Shown here in pieces: positions 55,757 through 64,000 of a stretch of DNA of 64,000 nucleotides. The first letter of the stretch is position 1; every line of letters begins with the position of its first letter. The translations under genes were made by a program, and so were the position numbers. The notes beneath the pieces were generated by a model. That model worked only from the letters and a program-made list of their open reading frames with translations, made no database searches and had not been told where the DNA came from. Source of the DNA: Methanoculleus sp. 7T (GTDB lineage Archaea > Halobacteriota > Methanomicrobia > Methanomicrobiales > Methanoculleaceae); assembly GCF_023195915.1 (NCBI RefSeq), contig NZ_JALPRP010000002.1, positions 465,813 to 529,812 of the forward strand, written 5' to 3'.

Positions 55757-57273
55757 TGGCGGACCCGATAACGTTTGTACTGATCGGACTCTACTTCGTC
55801 GTGCTCATCGGCATCGGAAGCTGGGCCTCAAAGAAGATCCATAACACGGAAGACTATATCCTCGCCGGGAGGTCGCTTGGATTCTGGGTCTTCACGATCC
55901 TGATCATCTGCTCGGTCTGCAGCGGCATGACCCTGCTCGGCGTCAGCGGGTTCGGCTACTCCTCGGGCTGGCCCGGGATATGGGAGCAGATCTTCGTGCC
56001 GCTGGCGGCCTCGTTCTGCATCATCGTCTTTGGGGTGAAACTTCACGCCATCGGGAAGGAGCGAGGCTACATGACCGTTCAGGACTATCTTGCCGACCGG
56101 TTCGAGAGTCCGAGGGCGCTCCGAGGACTCTCGGCCGTCTCGGGGATCATCGTCTCGCTGGTCTACTTGGTGGGGCAGTACACCGCCATCAGCATCGTGC
56201 TTGTCTGGCTCTTCGGCATCCCGCACTGGGAGGCCCTCGTCATCTCCGGGGTCATCATCACCGCCTACACGGTCGTCGGGGGGCTCTACGCCGTATCGTG
56301 GACGACCCTGATCCAGGGCGGCATCCTGATCCTCGGCGTCTTTTTGATGGCGCCGTTCGTCATCGCCAGCGCCGGCGGGCTCTCTCATATCAATACCGTG
56401 ATTGCCGGGGTAGACCCGAACTTCGTCGAGCCCTGGTTCCCGAGCCCGGCCTACGCCCCGTACGCCTTTGCGACGCCGGAGTTCCTTCTCTCGTTCGGGA
56501 TTCTCCTGATGGTCGGCCTCGCCTGCGCACCCCACGTCATCAACAACGTGCTGGCGGCAAAGGAGGCCCGCTACTTCAAGTGGGCGCCGCTCGTTGCGTT
56601 CGGCGTCTACGCGATCGTGATGTTCCTCGTGAAGTTCACCGGGTTTGCCGTGCGGTCGCTCGTCGAGGAGGGGACGCTGGTGCTCCCCGATACCGTGAAC
56701 GCCCAGGACTTCGCCTTCATATCGGGCGTCGAATATGCCATGCCGAACGTGGCGTTCTGGGCGCTCTTTGCGGTGATCGTCCTTGCGGCGGTGATGTCCA
56801 CGACCGACCGGCTCATGCTCACCGTCGGCACCATGTTCGCGTGGGATATCTACAAAAACATCCTCAGGCCCTCGGCGCCCGACAACGAGGTGCTCCTTGT
56901 CTCGAAAGTCGCCGTCGTCGTCGCCGCAGGCGGCACGCTCTGGCTTGCGATAAACCCGCCGCCGATGCTTGCGTGGCTGATCTGGATGGGCATCGGGGTC
57001 ATGCTCGCGACATTTGCGGTCCCGTTGCTCGCCGGGCTCTACTGGCGCGGCGCCACCAAGGAAGGAGCAATCGCGAGCATGGGGCTCGGGCTCGTCGCGG
57101 CCACGGTCTTCGGCTACTGGCACCAGTTTGTGGCGCCGCTCCCGGTGCACTTCAGCCTCTATGCGCTGGTGATCTCGGCCCTCACCATGGTCGTCGTCAG
57201 TCTCCTGACCGCTTCAAACTCAAAGGCTGCGCTCGACAATACGCAGACCGGCTGGTTCATCCAGTCGCAATAA
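55756..57273 (+). CDS. Sodium:solute symporter (SSS family)
   Basis: A 505-residue secondary transporter with about 13 membrane helices. Family marks: RSLGFWVFTILIICSVCSGM, the sodium-site region VGGLYAVSWTTLIQGGILIL and a late VMSTTDRLMLTVGTMFAWDIYKN. The substrate (a sugar, amino acid or carboxylate) cannot be read from sequence. It is expressed with the tiny accessory protein directly upstream. Confidence 0.93.
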   Translation: MADPITFVLIGLYFVVLIGIGSWASKKIHNTEDYILAGRSLGFWVFTILIICSVCSGMTLLGVSGFGYSSGWPGIWEQIFVPLAASFCIIVFGVKLHAIGKERGYMTVQDYLADRFESPRALRGLSAVSGIIVSLVYLVGQYTAISIVLVWLFGIPHWEALVISGVIITAYTVVGGLYAVSWTTLIQGGILILGVFLMAPFVIASAGGLSHINTVIAGVDPNFVEPWFPSPAYAPYAFATPEFLLSFGILLMVGLACAPHVINNVLAAKEARYFKWAPLVAFGVYAIVMFLVKFTGFAVRSLVEEGTLVLPDTVNAQDFAFISGVEYAMPNVAFWALFAVIVLAAVMSTTDRLMLTVGTMFAWDIYKNILRPSAPDNEVLLVSKVAVVVAAGGTLWLAINPPPMLAWLIWMGIGVMLATFAVPLLAGLYWRGATKEGAIASMGLGLVAATVFGYWHQFVAPLPVHFSLYALVISALTMVVVSLLTASNSKAALDNTQTGWFIQSQ

Positions 57274-57572
57274 CTTTTCTTTGTTTTACCGGGACTGCAT
57301 ACGGCATGCAGGGTCGGTAAACCGCCCAAAACCCCGCCCCTCCCTCCGCAAGGTATATCCACCCGCCTGGTTCAACCAGTACGTAAACCCGAGTGGCAGG
57401 CACCGAAAAAACGACAGGGAGCCATGTTACCGGCACGATCAAGGCCGGTATCCCGGGGAGAGCACTTGAGATCTTCCCGATCGAGACAAACGCCTTCTAC
57501 ACCGCGGCCATGATGTTGTGAAAGGGATCTTGGGCAGGCACCCGGGGATAACCTTCGGAGGAAGACGGGACC

Positions 57573-58973
57573 ATGCAAATCTGTGTCATTTCCGGGAGCC
57601 CAAAGGGAGAGCAGAGCGTCACCCTGCAGTATGTTCGGTTTCTTGAGCATGCGTTTCCGGAGCATACCTTCGCTGTTGTGCATGCGGGAAGGGAGATCAG
57701 GGCGATTGAGCAGCGAGAAGAGGTATGGAACGGGCTGCTTGCCACGATAAAGGAGTCCGACGGGGTCCTCTGGGCAACCCCGGTCTATTGCCTGCTGGTC
57801 CCGGCCCAGTTGAAGCGTTTCATCGAACTGATAAGCGCTCGGGATGCGACGGAGGCGTTCTCGGGGAAGTATACCGCTTGCCTCACCACCTCCATTCACT
57901 ACTTCGATCACACCGCCCACGCCTACCTGCACGGGGTCTGCGACGACCTCGGCATGCGCTATGTCGGTTTCTACTCGGCCCATATGCAGGATCTCGAAAA
58001 GGAGTCATCTCAGGAGCAGCTTATCCGGTTCTTCTCCGACTTCTTGGAGGCGATTACGGAACAGCGGCCAATTCAGAGGGAGTTTCCGCTGCTACCCGCA
58101 ATCTCTTCTCATTACATCCCAAAGAGCCCGGCGGCCGCGGCGGATACCCACGGAAAACGGGTGGTCATCCTCCACGACGCGGAACCGGGCTCCGACCTCG
58201 CGGCGATGGTCGGCGAACTCGCGGCGTGTTATGCGGGTCCGGTCCAAGTTGCCCACATCCGGGGCGCCGCGATGAAAGGCGCCTGCATGGGATGCTGCCG
58301 GTGCGCCTTCGACAACATCTGCATCTATGACGACGGGTTCCGGGCATTCTGGGAGAAGTATGTCGTTCCGGCGGATATTCTGGTCATGGCCGGGACCATC
58401 CGGGACCGCTTCTTCTCTGCCGCCTGGAAGCAGTTCCTCGACAGGAGTTTCTTCGGCGGCCATGTGCCGGCATTTAAGGGAAAGCAGATTGCGTACCTGG
58501 CGGAAGGGCCGCTCGGCCATCTCGCGAACCTCCGGGAGGTTCTCACGGGCCTTGTGATGACGGAAGAAGCCAACCTTGCGGGGATCGTGACCAACGAGCC
58601 GGGAGACTCGGACGAGATCGATGCCGCCCTGTCTGCCCTGGCCGAACGCACCGTGAGGCTCTCGGACCGGGGATATATCGCACCGGTCACCTTCCCTGCC
58701 GTGGGCGGCCATAAGATCCTCCGGGATGAACTCTGGGGAGGAATGCGGGCGACCTTCAAGGCGGACGACCGGTATTACCGGCAGCACGGATTATACGACT
58801 TCCCCACCAGGGATTACCTGCGGAGGATCGGCGTCCGGACGACCTCGCTCATCATGAGCATCCCCAGCATCAGGCGGGAGGTGGTGAAGAATATGCCCGC
58901 CTACATGATCCAGCCTCTGCAGAAATCGATAGAAACGAGCACGGTTCTCGCAAAGAGAAAGGCGGAACGGTAG
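57573..58973 (+). CDS. Double NADPH-dependent FMN reductase-like iron-sulfur flavoprotein
   Basis: A 466-residue protein with two flavodoxin-like halves. The first (ICVISGSPKGEQSVTLQYV, then GVLWATPVYCLLVPAQLKRF) resembles FMN reductases of the iron-sulfur flavoprotein type. The second has KGACMGCCRCAFDNICIY, a Cys-rich site likely binding a cluster, and another reductase core. It may reduce oxygen species or transfer electrons from F420/ferredoxin. No partner gene is next to it; ATG 57573 is preceded by GGAGGAAG. Confidence 0.8.
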   Translation: MQICVISGSPKGEQSVTLQYVRFLEHAFPEHTFAVVHAGREIRAIEQREEVWNGLLATIKESDGVLWATPVYCLLVPAQLKRFIELISARDATEAFSGKYTACLTTSIHYFDHTAHAYLHGVCDDLGMRYVGFYSAHMQDLEKESSQEQLIRFFSDFLEAITEQRPIQREFPLLPAISSHYIPKSPAAAADTHGKRVVILHDAEPGSDLAAMVGELAACYAGPVQVAHIRGAAMKGACMGCCRCAFDNICIYDDGFRAFWEKYVVPADILVMAGTIRDRFFSAAWKQFLDRSFFGGHVPAFKGKQIAYLAEGPLGHLANLREVLTGLVMTEEANLAGIVTNEPGDSDEIDAALSALAERTVRLSDRGYIAPVTFPAVGGHKILRDELWGGMRATFKADDRYYRQHGLYDFPTRDYLRRIGVRTTSLIMSIPSIRREVVKNMPAYMIQPLQKSIETSTVLAKRKAER

Positions 58974-59174
58974 CGCACCGGGGCGAAGAGCGATACCCGG
59001 TGTTCCGAAGCGGACCTCTCTGCCGTTGCAGGAACGCTGCTCCGGCACCCTGCAACTGCGCGGACGAACGTCCGGGACTCCCCGGCCGGTTCGACCTTCG
59101 AACCCTGCCGTGCGGCCTTTTGACCCGGCTTCCCATGGAAAACATATTACCTGAAGCCGGCGGTTCACCCGGAC

Positions 59175-60308
59175 ATGCAACCCTTCACCATCGCCGTTCC
59201 GGAGGCTGTCCTCGACGACCTGCGCCGGCGGCTCGCCAATACCCGCTGGCCCGATGACGGTGCCGGGTGGGAGTATGGTACCGCTCTTTCATACATGAAA
59301 GACCTGGCCGATTACTGGCTGCACCGGTACGACTGGCGCAAGCACGAGGCGTACCTGAACCGATTCGCCCAGTTCCGGGCGGAGGTCGACGGGACGGGGA
59401 TCCACTTCATCCACGAGCGCGGGAGGGGACCCGACCCGACGCCGGTCCTCCTGCTCCACGGCTGGCCCGACTCGTTCTACCGCTACCACCGCGCCGTCCC
59501 GATCCTGACCGGCCCGGGCACTTCGTGCCACGTGGTCGTCCCGTCCCTCCCCGGCCACGGGTTCTCCGACCGGAAGGCGATGACCGCCGACGATACCGCC
59601 GACCTCTTCGCCAGGCTGATGACGGACGTGCTGGGATACGAGAAATTCGTCGCGGCCGGCGGCGACGCCGGGGCGCTGATCGTCCAGACCCTCGCGGACC
59701 GCCACCCCGACGCCCTGATCGGCATCCACCTGACCGACGTCGGCTACCCGGACCTGACGACGGACTACTCGACCCTCACCGTGCCCGAACTCGAATTCGC
59801 CGACTCCATCCGGGAATGGTGGACGAACGAAGGCGCCTTTAACATCGTCCAGTCGACCAAACCGCAGAGCCTCGCCTACGGGCTCGCCGACTCGCCAGCG
59901 GGCCTCGCGGCCTGGATCATGAGTTTCATGGCATCGGGCACGACCGGCGAGGAGGTTGAGAAGCGCATCGGCCGCGACGACCTGCTCACCAACATCACGA
60001 TCTACTGGGTCACGCAGACGATCGCCTCGTCCGTCCGCAGGTACTACCTCGACGCCCATGCGCCCCTGGGACCCCGGCTGCGCACCCCGGTCCCGGCGGC
60101 CGTCGCCCACCCGCCCCAAGACGCCCCGCTGCCCCGCGAGTGGGCGGAGCGCAGGGTAAACCTCAGACGGTTCGCCGAGCTTTCCCGCGGCGGGCACTTC
60201 GCGGCATGGGAGGAGCCCGAACTCTACGCAGCGGACCTGCTGGGGTTTCTCCGCGAACTTCGCAACCCCGAGCGCCCTGCCGTGCCGGATCCCCGCGAAT
60301 CGCCCTGA
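59175..60308 (+). CDS. Epoxide hydrolase with EHN domain
   Basis: A 377-residue alpha/beta hydrolase. The N-terminal EHN region (FTIAVPEAVLDDLRRRLANT, RWPDDGAGWEYG) is diagnostic. The nucleophile is Asp164 in GGDAGALI, HGWPDSFYRY carries the oxyanion region, and GGHFAAWEEPEL has the catalytic His. Such epoxide hydrolases are common in bacteria but unusual in methanogens, so transfer is likely; the substrate is unknown. Confidence 0.9.
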   Translation: MQPFTIAVPEAVLDDLRRRLANTRWPDDGAGWEYGTALSYMKDLADYWLHRYDWRKHEAYLNRFAQFRAEVDGTGIHFIHERGRGPDPTPVLLLHGWPDSFYRYHRAVPILTGPGTSCHVVVPSLPGHGFSDRKAMTADDTADLFARLMTDVLGYEKFVAAGGDAGALIVQTLADRHPDALIGIHLTDVGYPDLTTDYSTLTVPELEFADSIREWWTNEGAFNIVQSTKPQSLAYGLADSPAGLAAWIMSFMASGTTGEEVEKRIGRDDLLTNITIYWVTQTIASSVRRYYLDAHAPLGPRLRTPVPAAVAHPPQDAPLPREWAERRVNLRRFAELSRGGHFAAWEEPELYAADLLGFLRELRNPERPAVPDPRESP

Positions 60309-60360
60309 CGGGCGCCGCGTCCCCGGCCCGAAACAAGCAGTTCCCGCCGAACGGATGGTC

Positions 60361-60374
60361 AACCATATATGGTT
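60361..60374. promoter_or_regulatory. Perfect palindrome overlapping the TATA region of the glycan operon
   Basis: AACCATATATGGTT is a perfect 14-base palindrome 16 bases before the ATG of the FAD oxidoreductase. It contains the TATA-like CATATATG. A repressor binding here would block TBP and TFB. Confidence 0.5.
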
Positions 60375-60389
60375 TTGGCATTAAACAGT

Positions 60390-61712
60390 ATGAGCGTGAA
60401 ATCGGCGGTATTGGGAGGCGGCCTCACGGGGGTTACGTTGGCCCGCCTGCTCCACGAGCTCGGCGACGACGTGACCGTTCTCGAACGTGACGAGAAGATC
60501 GGGGGGCTCTGCCGCTCGAGAACGGAATCGGGTTTCACGTTTGATGTCGGGGGCTCGCATATCATCTTCTCCCGCGATGCCGAGGTCCTCTCTTTTATGC
60601 TCTCGGTCCTCGGCGGGAACGCCGACCGGCGGAAGCGGAACACCAAGATTCTCTATAAAGGGCGCTACGTCAAGTACCCCTTCGAGAACGGCCTCTACCA
60701 GTTGCCCGCGGAAGACCGGTTCTTCTGCATCAACGAGTTCGTCAAGAATCTCATCGCTGTCGAGAAGGGCGAGGTCCCGCCGCCCACGAACTTTGCCGAG
60801 TGGATCACCTACACCTTCGGCCGGGGCATCGCCGAGTGCTACATGGTCCCCTATAACGAGAAGATCTGGAACTACCCGGCGGACCGGATGTCGCACCACT
60901 GGGTGGAGGGGCGTATCCCCCGCCCGCCGGTCGAGGATATCATTAAATCGGCCATCGGCATCGAGACCGAGGGCTACGTCCACCAGGCGGTCTTCTCCTA
61001 CCCGGTGAAGGGCGGCATCGAGGCGCTGGTCAGGGGGATCGCAGAGCCGGTCCTCCCCGCCGTCCGGACCGGCTTTGCCGTCGCCTCCATCCGGGAGGAG
61101 GACGGGGGGTTTGCGGTCAGCGACGGCAGAGAGACCGTACATGCGGACCGCCTGATATCGACCATCCCGCTCCAGAACCTCCTTCCCTGCCTCGCCGACG
61201 TCCCGGCCGAGGTGCAGGCGGCGTGCGACGCCCTCCGCTACAACTCGCTCTGCTCAGTCTTCATCGGCCTTGCGGGCGATGTCCCCGATATATCGTGGCT
61301 CTACGTCCCCGACGAGGCAACGGGCCTCTTCAACCGGATATCGTTCCCCTCGAACTACAGCACGGAGGTCGCCCCGCAGGGTCACTCCTCGATCCTTGCC
61401 GAGATCACCTATAACGACGGAGATGCGGTCTCCCAGATGACGGACGCCGCCGTGATCGACCATACCGTTCGGTCGCTCATCACCGCCGGGATCATCCCCT
61501 CCCTCGATGCGGTCGTCTACACCGGCATCGAGCGGCAGAAGTTCGCCTATGTCGTCTACGACCTCGATTATCTGGAGAACATCGATATCGTCAGGAACTT
61601 CTGCCGGGAACGGGGCATCGACCTCGTCGGGCGGTTCTCCCGGTTCGAGTACCTCAACATGGACGGCTGCATCAGGAGTGCGATCGATTACGCGAAGGCG
61701 GCGAGGAGATGA
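60390..61712 (+). CDS. FAD/NAD(P)-binding oxidoreductase (UDP-galactopyranose-mutase/protoporphyrinogen-oxidase-like)
   Basis: A 440-residue FAD protein: the dinucleotide motif VLGGGLTGVTLARLLHELGD at the start, then VLERDEKIGGLCRSR. The C-terminal NMDGCIRSAIDYAKAAR is typical of the flavin amine-oxidase fold. The next two genes are glycosyltransferases, and together with the polyprenol-kinase-like gene elsewhere they suggest cell-surface glycan formation. ATG 60390 is chosen since an in-frame ATG at 60369 lies inside the palindrome. Confidence 0.85.
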   Translation: MSVKSAVLGGGLTGVTLARLLHELGDDVTVLERDEKIGGLCRSRTESGFTFDVGGSHIIFSRDAEVLSFMLSVLGGNADRRKRNTKILYKGRYVKYPFENGLYQLPAEDRFFCINEFVKNLIAVEKGEVPPPTNFAEWITYTFGRGIAECYMVPYNEKIWNYPADRMSHHWVEGRIPRPPVEDIIKSAIGIETEGYVHQAVFSYPVKGGIEALVRGIAEPVLPAVRTGFAVASIREEDGGFAVSDGRETVHADRLISTIPLQNLLPCLADVPAEVQAACDALRYNSLCSVFIGLAGDVPDISWLYVPDEATGLFNRISFPSNYSTEVAPQGHSSILAEITYNDGDAVSQMTDAAVIDHTVRSLITAGIIPSLDAVVYTGIERQKFAYVVYDLDYLENIDIVRNFCRERGIDLVGRFSRFEYLNMDGCIRSAIDYAKAARR

Positions 61713-62686
61713 AGGTCAACATCTTTGTCGAAGACTTCCGTTTCCTGCGGTATATCGGGTGCGCAACGGCGGCAAGGACCCTGTATAACCATCTTGCACT
61801 GCTCCCCGACATGGAGGTCGCCCGCAACTCGTATCGCGGCGACTTCGACCTGACCCACTACCACACCTTCGGCCCCTGGGCGATGTACCACCTGAAGTTC
61901 ACCAAGGGCGTGAAGGTTCTGACCGCCCACTCGACCCCCCGGATAAACGAGGGCAACGTCGCCTTCTCAAAGAGGATAAACACGATATACCCGAGAGTCT
62001 ACCGGCAGTTCGACCACATCATCACGATATCGGAGCCCTGCCACCGGGAGACCGAACAGCTCGTCCCCGAGGTGCCAAAGACCCTCATCCCAAACGGCAT
62101 CGACCGGGCCTACTTCAAACGGGACAAGAAGAAGAGGAAGTCGTTTCGCGATGAGTACGACATCGACCCCGGCAGGAAAGTGGTGCTCTCCGTCGGCCAG
62201 CAGACCCCGCGGAAGGGCATCTACGACTTCTTCAAACTTGCAGACCAGCACCCCGATATGACCTGGGTCTGGGTGGGCGGGTTCCCGTACGGGACGCTCT
62301 CAAAGGATTACGCGAAGATCCAGATGCTCAAGGCCCACTCCCACGAAAACGTCATCTTCACCGGCGTCATCGACGACATCTCCCGGGCATACAGCGGGGC
62401 CGACGTCTTCTTCATGCCTTCGCATGCCGAGACGTTCGGCCTCGTGATCGTCGAGGCCCTCTCGGCGGGCCTGCCCGTTATCGCCCGGGATATCTTCGAG
62501 TTCCGGGAGATCTTCGGGGACTCGGTCCTCTTCTTCCGGGAACTCGACGAGGCACGGGACCTGGTCAACGACGATGCAACCCTGCGGTGCTGCGCCTCCC
62601 GGGCCCGCAAATCTACAGAGAAATACGACATCACGCTTATAGCAAAACGGCATCAACAACTATACCAGGAGTTGATCGAGGAATGA
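61709..62686 (+). CDS. Glycosyltransferase family 4
   Basis: A 325-residue GT-B glycosyltransferase: VLSVGQQTPRKGIYDFFKLA and ADVFFMPSHAETFGLVIVEA, with the EX7E-like Glu pair, are typical of GT4. It adds sugars to a lipid-linked or protein acceptor. It overlaps the FAD gene (ATGA) and the next GT2 by four bases. Confidence 0.94.
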   Translation: MKVNIFVEDFRFLRYIGCATAARTLYNHLALLPDMEVARNSYRGDFDLTHYHTFGPWAMYHLKFTKGVKVLTAHSTPRINEGNVAFSKRINTIYPRVYRQFDHIITISEPCHRETEQLVPEVPKTLIPNGIDRAYFKRDKKKRKSFRDEYDIDPGRKVVLSVGQQTPRKGIYDFFKLADQHPDMTWVWVGGFPYGTLSKDYAKIQMLKAHSHENVIFTGVIDDISRAYSGADVFFMPSHAETFGLVIVEALSAGLPVIARDIFEFREIFGDSVLFFRELDEARDLVNDDATLRCCASRARKSTEKYDITLIAKRHQQLYQELIEE

Positions 62687-63381
62687 TCTCCGTCGTCGTT
62701 CCGACCTATAACGAAGAGCAGAACATCGAGCGCTGCCTGCAGTCGCTTGCCGACCAGACGGTGCCGAGGGAGACCTACGAGGTTATCGTCGTCGACGGGA
62801 ACTCAAAGGACCGGACCCGGGAACTGGCAGAGCCCCTTGCGGACAGTGTCTTTATCCAGAAGAGCAAGAGAGTGGGCGGGGCGCGGAACGACGGGGCGAT
62901 GGCGGCCGGCGGCGATATCATCGCCACAACGGACGCCGACTGTATCCTCCCCCGGGACTGGGTGGAGAGGATCGGCAGGAACTTCGCGGAGAGGGATGTT
63001 GTGCAGCTCTACGGCACGGTCTACCCGATCGAGGACGGTTTCCGGAACCGGCTCTCGCTTGCCGGTGCAAACACCTTCTCGCGCCTCGGCTACCACACCC
63101 GGACCGTCTACTTCACGCTCGGGTGCAACACGGCGTTCGACCGCGAAGCGTTCATCAAGGCCGGGATGTACCGGTGCATCGACGCCGGGGACGACCTTGA
63201 GATCGCACAACGGATGCGTAAACTCGGGAAGGTCTACCTCGACCCCCGCCTGAAAGTCGGTTTCTCGATGAGGCGCTACCAGCAGTTCGGGACGCTCAAG
63301 TCGATCTGGGAGTGGTTCTATATCGTTCTCCGCGGCGGCGACGCCGGCGGCGTCACCTACTCGCAGCGGGAGTACAAGTAG
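62683..63381 (+). CDS. Glycosyltransferase family 2
   Basis: A 232-residue GT-A enzyme: VVVPTYNEEQNIERCLQSL, VIVVDGNSKDRTRELAE and TTDADCILPRDWVERIG, with DxD-like acidic residues. It overlaps the GT4 gene, completing a three-gene glycan operon. Acceptor and sugar are unknown. Confidence 0.95.
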   Translation: MISVVVPTYNEEQNIERCLQSLADQTVPRETYEVIVVDGNSKDRTRELAEPLADSVFIQKSKRVGGARNDGAMAAGGDIIATTDADCILPRDWVERIGRNFAERDVVQLYGTVYPIEDGFRNRLSLAGANTFSRLGYHTRTVYFTLGCNTAFDREAFIKAGMYRCIDAGDDLEIAQRMRKLGKVYLDPRLKVGFSMRRYQQFGTLKSIWEWFYIVLRGGDAGGVTYSQREYK

Positions 63382-63398
63382 GACCGTCCTGTTCTGAT

Positions 63399-63824
63399 AT
63401 GCGATGTAGTGAGCCCATCCCGGAGGCCTGCGCCGATGCGGTGAGACAGGCCGATTCCTGCGGGTTTGCACGCCTCCTCGGCATGAAGGTCACGGAGGCG
63501 AGCCGCGAGTGCGTCAGGGTGGCCATGCCGGCCGCGGGCATGGAGAACGCCCACGGCACGACCCACGGGGGCGCGATCTTCGCCCTTGCAGACCACGCCT
63601 TCGGCGTCGCCGGAAACCTGGACGGGGTCGACCAGATAGGGCTCTCCGCCCATATCCGCTACTTTTCTCCGCCGACGACCGGCACGCTCGAAGCGGTCGC
63701 CCGGAAGATCTCGGAGACCGAGAGGACGTCCGTTTACGCAGTCGACGTCTACTCCGGCAGCCGGCACATCGCCTCGTTCGAGGGGATCGGGTTCAAGACC
63801 GGGGAAGCGGGGAAGCGGGGGTAG
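63399..63824 (+). CDS. PaaI-type hotdog thioesterase
   Basis: A 141-residue hotdog thioesterase. ENAHGTTHGGAIFALADHAF is the family signature (HGG with the following Asp/Glu), followed by SAHIRYFSPPTTG. It hydrolyses acyl-CoA or related thioesters. ATG 63399 follows the GT2 stop by 17 bases and may be on the same transcript. Confidence 0.9.
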   Translation: MRCSEPIPEACADAVRQADSCGFARLLGMKVTEASRECVRVAMPAAGMENAHGTTHGGAIFALADHAFGVAGNLDGVDQIGLSAHIRYFSPPTTGTLEAVARKISETERTSVYAVDVYSGSRHIASFEGIGFKTGEAGKRG

Positions 63825-63899
63825 GGGGCTGTTTTGTCGGCCGCAGGGGTTTTCCCCGGGGCCGTCATTCGCATCTTCGGGCTTGAACTCAGCTCTGTA

Positions 63900-64000
63900 G
63901 AATGCCTTTCCCCAGAGCATCGCTTATCCCCACGCACGGATTTCAAGGGGTATCGCGTCTGGGGGGTGGGGACAGGGGAGGGAGGTGCTCCCCCCTCCCC
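63900..64000. repeat. Repeat locus F, cut by window end
   Basis: CACGGATTTCAAGGGGTATCGCGTCT leads to GGGGGGTGGGGACAGGGGAG and GAGGTGCTCCCCCCTCCCC. This matches the terminal hairpin module of loci A, B and D. It continues past the window. Confidence 0.7.

Noticed and set aside
57400..57531. Peptide ending TNAFYTAAMML upstream of the flavoprotein gene
   Set aside because: It looks protein-like for about 40 codons but lacks a start and I could not assign a family; it may be chance or a decayed gene end.

Overview
The window (about 60% G+C with AT-rich promoters) comes from a methanogenic archaeon. A Methanomicrobiales genome close to Methanoculleus is the best guess. The reasons are archaeal TFE, Trm56 and an archaeal-type alanyl-tRNA synthetase, TATA-box promoters with short or absent leaders, poly-T tracts after genes, an F420-type formate dehydrogenase FdhAB, FmdE-like proteins, the methanogen homocysteine operon (DUF39 / NIL-ferredoxin / UPF0280) and several secreted PEGA, META and DUF4013 proteins. 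The genus is inferred from gene content only.

Layout. 1-7 kb: an excisionase-type HTH protein, a giant membrane-anchored HEAT-repeat protein, then a minus-strand XRE/ImmA-IrrE metalloprotease plus PIN-domain pair resembling a toxin-antitoxin or stress module. 7-8.3 kb: a 17-bp minisatellite, tRNA-Leu(GAG) and a large tandem array of 45/46-bp hairpin repeats. 8.3-18.4 kb: an ACT-domain protein, HD protein, TFE, ATP-grasp ligase, Trm56, a winged helix, the homocysteine biosynthesis operon, a PEGA surface protein, a Nif3-like protein and a SWIM protein. 18.4-25.3 kb: AlaRS overlapping a membrane winged-helix regulator, a small zinc ribbon, a type II restriction-modification cassette (winged helix, DNA methylase, MvaI/BcnI-like nuclease) and an ArsR regulator with a palindromic operator.

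25.7-33.3 kb is a formate/molybdenum island: FdhB and FdhA, a divergent FmdE-like protein, a TrmO-FmdE fusion, a MoeA-PBP fusion and a SnoaL-like protein. 33.7-41.6 kb: two META-domain secreted proteins, a small putative DNA-binding protein behind a regular TGTAACA operator array, MalQ, a TIGR04255 protein, a polyprenol/DAG-kinase-like protein, a two-TM zinc-ribbon protein and a tRNA G10 methyltransferase. 41.9-43.6 kb is an inserted AT-rich segment with a foreign methyltransferase and gene fragments, bounded by two copies of the dnaJ 3' end. It is followed by the grpE-dnaK-dnaJ chaperone operon. 47-55.6 kb: purH, three tandem DUF4013 membrane proteins and a branched-chain amino-acid operon (2-isopropylmalate/citramalate synthase, ilvB, ilvN). 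55.6-63.8 kb: a sodium/solute symporter with its tiny accessory protein, a double-flavodoxin iron-sulfur flavoprotein, an epoxide hydrolase, and a cell-surface glycan operon (FAD oxidoreductase, GT4, GT2) followed by a PaaI-type thioesterase.

The most unusual non-coding feature is a dispersed family of hairpin-rich intergenic repeats at six loci (about 7.6-8.3, 12.5-13.0, 33.5-33.7, 41.7-41.8, 48.8-49.0 and 63.9-64.0 kb). Their stems differ between copies but change in a compensatory way, and most copies end in a G-run/C-run hairpin. The most lineage-specific gene-level features are the dnaJ-tail-flanked insertion, the compact R-M cassette, the XRE-protease/PIN pair and the three-times-repeated TGTAACA operator.
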